10,095 nucleotides of DNA from JAICND01 sp040905905 (GTDB lineage Bacteria; Actinomycetota; Acidimicrobiia; Spongiisociales; ZC4RG35), in assembly GCA_040905905.1 (NCBI GenBank), contig JBBDQN010000013.1, forward strand, positions 1 to 10,095. The letters run 5' to 3'. The first letter of the stretch is position 1. The number at the start of each line of letters is the position of its first letter. A program made the position numbers and the translations under genes. This document shows positions 6,522 through 10,095 of the stretch, piece by piece. The notes under the pieces were generated by a model. That model was not told the DNA's origin, searched no databases, and saw only the letters and a program-made list of their open reading frames with translations.

Positions 6522-6542
6522 ATCAGTGGCCTGTCCTGAAAG

Positions 6543-7481
6543 CTAACGGGCGCGGGCGGCCAGTGCCGGCCCGGGAACTGGCCCCCTTGCCAACACCTCG
6601 GCCACCTCTGATTCTTCCAGCGACGAGAGCAAGCTGGCCACCGCCACCTCGATCTGCTGGGCATCGGGGATCCGGGTGGTGAGCTTCTGCAGCCACAGTC
6701 CGGGTGCGGCCATGATCCGCCCAAAGAGGTTGTTCTGGTGAGCACCGGAGAACTTCAACACTTCGTATGACAAACCGGCGATGACGGGTATTCCGATGAG
6801 TCGGCTCCCGATCAGCAGCGGCCATGGCAAGCGGCCGAGCAGCCCGAAGATGACGATCGCGAGCACCATCACTAGCAAAAGGAAGCTGGTGCCACATCGA
6901 GGATGTTGGGGTGGGTATTTGGCAATTCGATCGCTGGCAAGGGGGTCGCCGGACTCATAGGCGTGGATGGCCATGTGCTCGGCACCGTGATAGGCAAATA
7001 CCCGGCTGATCTCTTTCGATCGACCGAGCAGCCACAGATAGCCCAGAAAGATCGCAAGCTGGATAACGCCCTCGAGGGCGGCGTAACCAAACGATTTGTC
7101 GTCGGTGAGCGCCCGGGCGGCTGCCGCGGGGCCGATTATGAACAGCGCGGCAAAGAATGCCAGTGCGACCGTCATGGAGCCGGCGATTTGTCTCTTGGTG
7201 AGGGGCTCTTCTTCCTCCCCGGCCGCCTTTTGCGCCGACCACGACAGGGCCCGAAACCCCAGGGTGAGCGACTCGCCCAGGACCAGCACTCCCCTGGCCA
7301 ACGGCACCTTGGCCCACTTAGATCGAGACGAGAGCCGGGGCAAGGGGTTGCGTATGGCGATGATGACGCCGTCTGGTTGGCGAACCGCCACGGCCCAGGC
7401 ATGTGGGGCCCGCATCATCACACCCTCGATGACGGCCTGGCCACCAACCGATAGCTGGGCCTTTGGGGTTGCTTCGCTCAT
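6543..7481 (-). CDS. DUF1385 (YqhQ-like) membrane protein of unknown function
   Basis: The product is 312 aa and carries the DUF1385 signatures. The opening is VGGQAVIEGVMMRAP (12-26), and two invariant-looking motifs follow: RVFAYHGAEHMAIHAYE (160-176) and HPRCGTSFLL (193-202). Membrane segments are predicted at about 103-122, 136-152, 198-216 and 220-237, with a charged loop EEEEPLTKR (89-97). The His, Glu and Cys residues of the central motifs would suit metal binding or catalysis, but no activity is established for the family. It often sits between rpmE and prfA in Gram-positive genomes, which suggests a link to translation or membrane quality control. The ATG at 7481 follows rpmE by 27 bases without a recognisable Shine-Dalgarno, so expression may depend on reinitiation after rpmE. 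The last 30 residues are low-complexity and probably variable. Confidence 0.9.
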   Translation of the reverse strand: MSEATPKAQLSVGGQAVIEGVMMRAPHAWAVAVRQPDGVIIAIRNPLPRLSSRSKWAKVPLARGVLVLGESLTLGFRALSWSAQKAAGEEEEPLTKRQIAGSMTVALAFFAALFIIGPAAAARALTDDKSFGYAALEGVIQLAIFLGYLWLLGRSKEISRVFAYHGAEHMAIHAYESGDPLASDRIAKYPPQHPRCGTSFLLLVMVLAIVIFGLLGRLPWPLLIGSRLIGIPVIAGLSYEVLKFSGAHQNNLFGRIMAAPGLWLQKLTTRIPDAQQIEVAVASLLSSLEESEVAEVLARGPVPGPALAARAR

Positions 7482-7508
7482 CGGATGGGGCGGTCCGCAA
7501 CCGTCTGG

Positions 7509-7754
7509 CTAACCGGTGGTTTCCTCGGATTTGCCTTTACGGCCGCCGTATTCCGACTTGCCATAGCGGCGCTGGAACTTCTCGACCCGTCCTCCGGAGT
7601 CGACCAGCTTCTGGCGACCGGTGAAGAAGGGGTGGCACTCGTTACACAACTCGACGTGGAGCTCGCCTGGCTTGGTCGAGCGGGTGAGGAACGTGTTCCC
7701 GCACGAGCAAACCACTTTGGTCTCTGAATAGTTCGGATGGATTTCGGTCTTCAT
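7509..7754 (-). CDS. rpmE: 50S ribosomal protein L31, zinc-binding (C+) type
   Basis: This is a ribosomal large-subunit protein at the central protuberance, bridging to the small subunit. It is 81 aa and starts MKTEIHPNYSETKVVCSCGN. The four zinc ligands of the C+ type are intact: Cys16 and Cys18 (CSC), Cys37 and Cys40 (CNEC). HPFFTGRQKLVDSGGRVEKF (41-60) is the conserved C-terminal signature. The basic tail KSEYGGRKGKSEETTG is longer than in E. coli. The ATG at 7754 has GAGGA 5 bases upstream. The gene sits between rho and the DUF1385 gene, as in many Gram-positive bacteria. Upstream of it is a structured intergenic region with inverted repeats (7777-7817). Confidence 0.97.
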   Translation of the reverse strand: MKTEIHPNYSETKVVCSCGNTFLTRSTKPGELHVELCNECHPFFTGRQKLVDSGGRVEKFQRRYGKSEYGGRKGKSEETTG

Positions 7755-7776
7755 TTGCGTCCTCTTCCAATGCTAT

Positions 7777-7817
7777 TTGCGTATAAAACGGCCCGAAAAC
7801 GCCGCGATTCTACGCAA
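7777..7817. repeat. Inverted repeat between rho and rpmE
   Basis: TTGCGTA (7777-7783) and TACGCAA (7811-7817) form a perfect 7-bp inverted repeat. An inner CGGC/GCCG pair (7789-7792 and 7801-7804) is also complementary. A third TTGCGT copy lies at 7755-7760, directly before the rpmE Shine-Dalgarno. The element could be an operator, a stem in the rpmE leader, or part of the rho terminator. Confidence 0.4.
7785..7804 (-). terminator. Weak candidate intrinsic terminator after rho
   Basis: On the minus strand, the stem CGGC-N8-GCCG is followed directly by TTTT. The stem is only 4 bp, so strong termination is doubtful. If it works at all it would partly separate rho from rpmE; leaky readthrough is more likely. 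Confidence 0.2.
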
Positions 7818-7826
7818 GAACGGGGT

Positions 7827-9365
7827 CTAGTTGCCTGACTTTGCGACATCGGCCAAGAACTCCTCGTTGGAGTTGGCGTTCTTCAGCCGATCTATCAACA
7901 ACTCGAGGGCCGCTCCCGGTTCCAGAGCCAGCAGCACCCTACGCAGTTTCCACACTTGGGTCAGCTCTTTGCGGTCAAAGAGCAGCTCCTCTTTGCGGGT
8001 GCCCGAAGCCTCGATGTCGATGGCCGGGTAGATCCGCTTATCAGCCAGCTTGCGATCGAGGCGGAGCTCCATATTGCCGGTGCCCTTGAACTCTTCGAAG
8101 ATCACCTCGTCCATCTTTGAGCCGGTCTCAACCAGGGCCGTCCCCAGGATGGTCAGGGAGCCGCCCTCTTCGATATTGCGGGCGGCACCGAAGAAGCGTT
8201 TGGGTGGATACAAGGCGGTGGAGTCGACTCCACCGGAGAGAATCCTCCCCGAGGCAGGCGTGGCGAGGTTGTGTGCCCGGGCCAACCTGGTGATCGAGTC
8301 GAGCAGGATGACGACATCAGTCCCCGTCTCCACCAGACGTTTCGCCCGTTCGATGGCCAGATCCGAGACCTGAATGGATTCTTCGGCGGGACGGTCGAAG
8401 GTCGAGTAGATGACCTCGCCCTTGACCGACCGCTGCATGTCGGTCACTTCTTCCGGACGTTCATCGACCAGGACCACCATCAGGTAACACTCCGGGTTAT
8501 TGACGGTGATCGCCTGGGCGATCTCTTGCAGAACCGTGGTCTTACCGGCCTTGGGCGGGGACACGATCAGGCCGCGCTGGCCCTTGCCGATGGGAGCGAT
8601 GAGGTCGATGATGCGGGTTAGTACGCCGTTGCCTTTTCCTTCGATCTCGAGCCGGAGCCGCTGGTCGGGAAATAGTGGAGTCAACTGCTCAAAACGGGGC
8701 CGACGCATGGCTTCGTCGGAGGACATCCCATTGACGGTGTCGATTCTGATTAGGGCCGGGTACTTCTCCTGGGCCCGGGCGGGACGGACGGGTCCGGCCA
8801 CCATGTCGGCTTTGCGTAGAGCGAACTTGCGGACCTGCCCGGCCGAGACGTACACGTCTTTGTCCCCCGGCAGGTAGCCGGTGACCCTCAGGAAGCCATA
8901 ACCCTCGGGGAGGATGTCGAGACAACCCTGGCGAACCTCGAGGTCCCCTTCGGGGATCGGCTCGTAACCGCCATAGTCGGTGCGCTGGCCACCGCCCGGG
9001 CCACTTCCCCGCCCACGACGGCGACGACGGCGGTTGCCCTGGAAATCGTCGCGATCGCCGCCCTCGCTATAGACCCTGCCGTCTTCACTGGTCTCGGTAT
9101 CCGAATCTCCGACAGCCTCAGACTCGTCCGTACGGGCATCGTCGGAACCGTCGGTGTCGGGACGGGGAGCTTCATCGGTTCGGGGTGTGGCCATCGGAAG
9201 ATCGACCATGTTTTCCTCCTCGCCACCTTCGGCTATGCCACCGGCGGCCATCAAGGCACTTATCAATTTGGACTTCTGGAGCCCATCGGAGGCGATGCCT
9301 ACTGCGTCGGCTATTTCGCGCAGTTCTGTAATCGACTTGTTTTGCAATTGCGTTCTGGTGCTCAT
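7827..9365 (-). CDS. rho: Transcription termination factor Rho
   Basis: Rho is a hexameric ATP-dependent RNA translocase that ends transcription at C-rich, untranslated RNA. It is 512 aa, longer than the 419 of E. coli. Residues 1-43 are the Rho_N helical domain. Residues about 44-130 are an acidic low-complexity insert ending in RRRRRRGRG (112-120). The cold-shock-like RNA-binding domain spans about 140-210 (GYGFLR, DVYVS). The ATPase follows: Walker A SPPKAGKTT (269-277), Walker B VVLVDERPEE (297-306), LLDSITRLARAHN (354-366, secondary RNA-site Q-loop region), and PKRFFGAARNIEEGGSLTI (388-406). C-terminal SGTRKEELL (454-462) is also conserved. Bicyclomycin-site residues look normal. The ATG at 9365 is directly preceded by an in-frame TAA, so the start cannot be further upstream. 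Only a weak GAG lies ahead of it. A long leader precedes the gene. Confidence 0.97.
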   Translation of the reverse strand: MSTRTQLQNKSITELREIADAVGIASDGLQKSKLISALMAAGGIAEGGEEENMVDLPMATPRTDEAPRPDTDGSDDARTDESEAVGDSDTETSEDGRVYSEGGDRDDFQGNRRRRRRGRGSGPGGGQRTDYGGYEPIPEGDLEVRQGCLDILPEGYGFLRVTGYLPGDKDVYVSAGQVRKFALRKADMVAGPVRPARAQEKYPALIRIDTVNGMSSDEAMRRPRFEQLTPLFPDQRLRLEIEGKGNGVLTRIIDLIAPIGKGQRGLIVSPPKAGKTTVLQEIAQAITVNNPECYLMVVLVDERPEEVTDMQRSVKGEVIYSTFDRPAEESIQVSDLAIERAKRLVETGTDVVILLDSITRLARAHNLATPASGRILSGGVDSTALYPPKRFFGAARNIEEGGSLTILGTALVETGSKMDEVIFEEFKGTGNMELRLDRKLADKRIYPAIDIEASGTRKEELLFDRKELTQVWKLRRVLLALEPGAALELLIDRLKNANSNEEFLADVAKSGN

Positions 9366-9403
9366 TTACTCACTCGATAGGAAGGGCCCAGACGGAAGCC
9401 CGG

Positions 9404-9421
9404 CTAGTTCGGATCGAACAT
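9404..9421 (-). other. Possible five-codon upstream ORF in the rho leader
   Basis: ATG TTC GAT CCG AAC TAG would encode MFDPN. It overlaps the third leader hairpin (9407-9419) and ends just before the second AGCCGG copy, so ribosome occupancy could affect the folding. Only a weak GAG precedes it, so translation is uncertain. Confidence 0.2.
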
Positions 9422-9446
9422 CTACTCGAAAAGTCTTCGAGGGGGA

Positions 9447-9480
9447 TCCGGCTTACGGTCCTAAAGACAGGGCAGCCGGA
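9447..9480 (-). other. Main stem-loop of the rho leader
   Basis: TCCGGCT (9480-9474) and AGCCGGA (9453-9447) are perfectly complementary, with a 20-base loop containing a small GTC/GAC inner helix. It is followed by CCCC rather than a U tract, so it is not an intrinsic terminator by itself. Confidence 0.5.
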
Positions 9481-9507
9481 GTCCCGGAGAAGCCAAGCGG
9501 TGAGGAG

Positions 9508-9535
9508 ATATTAGCACTCCGCCGACGCATGCCAA
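9508..9535 (-). promoter_or_regulatory. Sigma70-type promoter of rho
   Basis: On the minus strand, TTGGCA (9535-9530) lies 16 bases before TAATAT (9513-9508). The -35 matches TTGACA at 5 of 6 positions and the -10 keeps the TA---T frame. The predicted start is about 9501. This is the best promoter-like sequence in the window. Confidence 0.55.
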
Positions 9536-9619
9536 TCACCCTTGGGTAGGGTGAGCATCGGACCAGCGTCACTCCCGGTCATGCTGACCGACGAGGCCGA
9601 GCGCTGGAAGGAGTGTGCG

Positions 9620-10095
9620 ATGTCGCTTCCGCAAACAACCGGTGGCTACGCCCTGGGGCCCAATGAGGGCGAGGCGGTATGGTTCAACGGCGGATTAGGC
9701 CTGCTCAAGGCGACCGGGGACCAAACGGAGGGACGTTTCGCAGCGATGGAGCTGTTGGCGCCCAGGGGATTCGCTTCACCGATCCATATCCATCGGCAGG
9801 AGGACGAGTTCTTTGTGGTCCTCTCCGGTGAGGTTCGTGTCCAGCATGGTGAGGCTGTGATCGAAGCGGTTGCTGGCTCATTGGTCTATGGGCCCCGCAA
9901 CATCCCGCACGGCTTCCGGGTCGATTCGGCGCAAGCGCGTCTGCTCTTGTTCTTCGGGCCGTCCGGTGTTGAAGGATTCTTCCGCGAGGCTGGGAAGCCG
10001 GCGCGGTCTCTTGGGCTGCCGCCCGCCGATGAGCAGTTCCTCGACAAAGAAGCGCTAATGGAGATCGGCCGCCGCTACGCCCAAGAGTTCGTTGG
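9620..10095 (+). CDS. Cupin-domain protein (partial, 3' end outside the window)
   Basis: The 158 complete codons visible encode a single-domain cupin resembling small quercetin dioxygenase-like or mannose-isomerase-like cupins. Motif 1 is PIHIHRQEDEFFVVLSGEV (54-72), with metal ligands His56, His58 and Glu63. Motif 2 is GPRNIPHGFRV (91-101), with His97 as the fourth ligand. All four ligands are present, so a metal site is likely; the substrate cannot be told. The tail (REAGKPARSLGLPPADEQF, about 122-140) is typical of these cupins. The ATG at 9620 has GGAAGGAG 6 bases upstream. In-frame ATG 9581 and GTG 9551 exist but lack a good ribosome site. The gene is divergent from rho and has no evident functional link to it. 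Confidence 0.85.
   Translation, partial: MSLPQTTGGYALGPNEGEAVWFNGGLGLLKATGDQTEGRFAAMELLAPRGFASPIHIHRQEDEFFVVLSGEVRVQHGEAVIEAVAGSLVYGPRNIPHGFRVDSAQARLLLFFGPSGVEGFFREAGKPARSLGLPPADEQFLDKEALMEIGRRYAQEFV

Larger units (their letters stand above)
9366..9502 (-). promoter_or_regulatory. Structured 5' leader of rho, candidate autoregulatory attenuator
   Basis: This is the 5' UTR predicted from the promoter upstream, about 135 nt. Its start is C-rich and G-poor (9509-9486: 11 C and 3 G in 24 bases), like a Rho-loading site. A perfect 7-bp stem follows (TCCGGCT 9480-9474 with AGCCGGA 9453-9447), then a 6-bp hairpin (CTCGAAGACTTTTCGAG, 9441-9425), then GTTCG-ATC-CGAAC (9419-9407). A second AGCCGG at 9405-9400 could pair with the first arm instead. 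E. coli rho is known to be autoregulated in its leader; that this leader does the same is inferred. Confidence 0.45.

Noticed and set aside
6903..7454. 183-codon plus-strand open frame opposite the DUF1385 gene
   Set aside because: It is antisense to a gene with strong family motifs and has low-complexity composition.
7755..7817. Zur operator upstream of an L31 gene
   Set aside because: Zur normally controls the zinc-free L31 paralogue; this L31 keeps all four cysteines, and the repeats do not resemble the AT-rich Zur box.
9511..9519. TTAGCACTC, identical to one half of the CIRCE element bound by HrcA
   Set aside because: The matching GAGTGCTAA half is absent at the required spacing, and the bases are explained by the rho -10 region.

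Overview
The window is about 10 kb of GC-rich bacterial core chromosome. It carries a conserved chain of translation, transcription-termination and energy genes. The most likely source is an actinobacterium, perhaps of the Acidimicrobiia or a related uncultured lineage. Reasons are the high GC content, GTG/TTG starts, a Rho factor with an Asp/Arg-rich insert after its N-terminal domain, and the order rho-rpmE-prfA-prmC-sua5-(glyA)-atp. The phylum is inferred from these traits and was not tested by a search.

Read along the minus strand (right to left), the chain is: rho (9365-7827), rpmE for zinc-type ribosomal protein L31 (7754-7509), a DUF1385/YqhQ-like membrane protein (7481-6543), prfA for release factor 1 (6521-5454), prmC for the release-factor glutamine methyltransferase (4868-4065), a Sua5/YwlC threonylcarbamoyl-AMP synthase (4065-3493), glyA (3004-1733), then the start of the F1Fo ATP synthase operon: atpZ-like (1663-1424), atpI-like (1446-1024), atpB (1031-207) and atpE (195 to beyond the left edge). 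prfA and prmC act together, since PrmC methylates the GGQ glutamine of RF1. Sua5 supports tRNA t6A formation, L31 is a ribosomal protein, and GlyA supplies one-carbon units.

Three genes run on the plus strand. A small stand-alone cyclic-nucleotide-binding protein (3092-3481) is divergent from glyA and convergent with sua5. A Yip1-family membrane protein (4934-5452) is divergent from prmC and almost touches prfA. A cupin gene (9620 to beyond the right edge) is divergent from rho.

The regulatory sequences are the most interesting part. Upstream of the ATP synthase genes lies a perfect TGTGA-N6-TCACA palindrome, the classical CRP/GlxR-type operator core, just downstream of a candidate promoter and 2 bp from the likely atpZ start. 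Upstream of rho there is a good sigma70-like promoter followed by a leader of about 135 nt. The leader has a C-rich, G-poor 5' segment, several perfect inverted repeats, two alternative partners for one arm, and a five-codon upstream ORF, which suggests autoregulation of Rho by attenuation. An inverted repeat with an inner hairpin lies between rho and rpmE.

I found no tRNA, rRNA, CRISPR, insertion sequence or phage feature. No gene-free stretch exceeds 300 bases; the longest is the 254-base rho/cupin intergenic region. I see no strong candidate for a wholly new multi-gene system. The novelty here is mainly regulatory architecture and the small plus-strand genes inserted into a conserved block.
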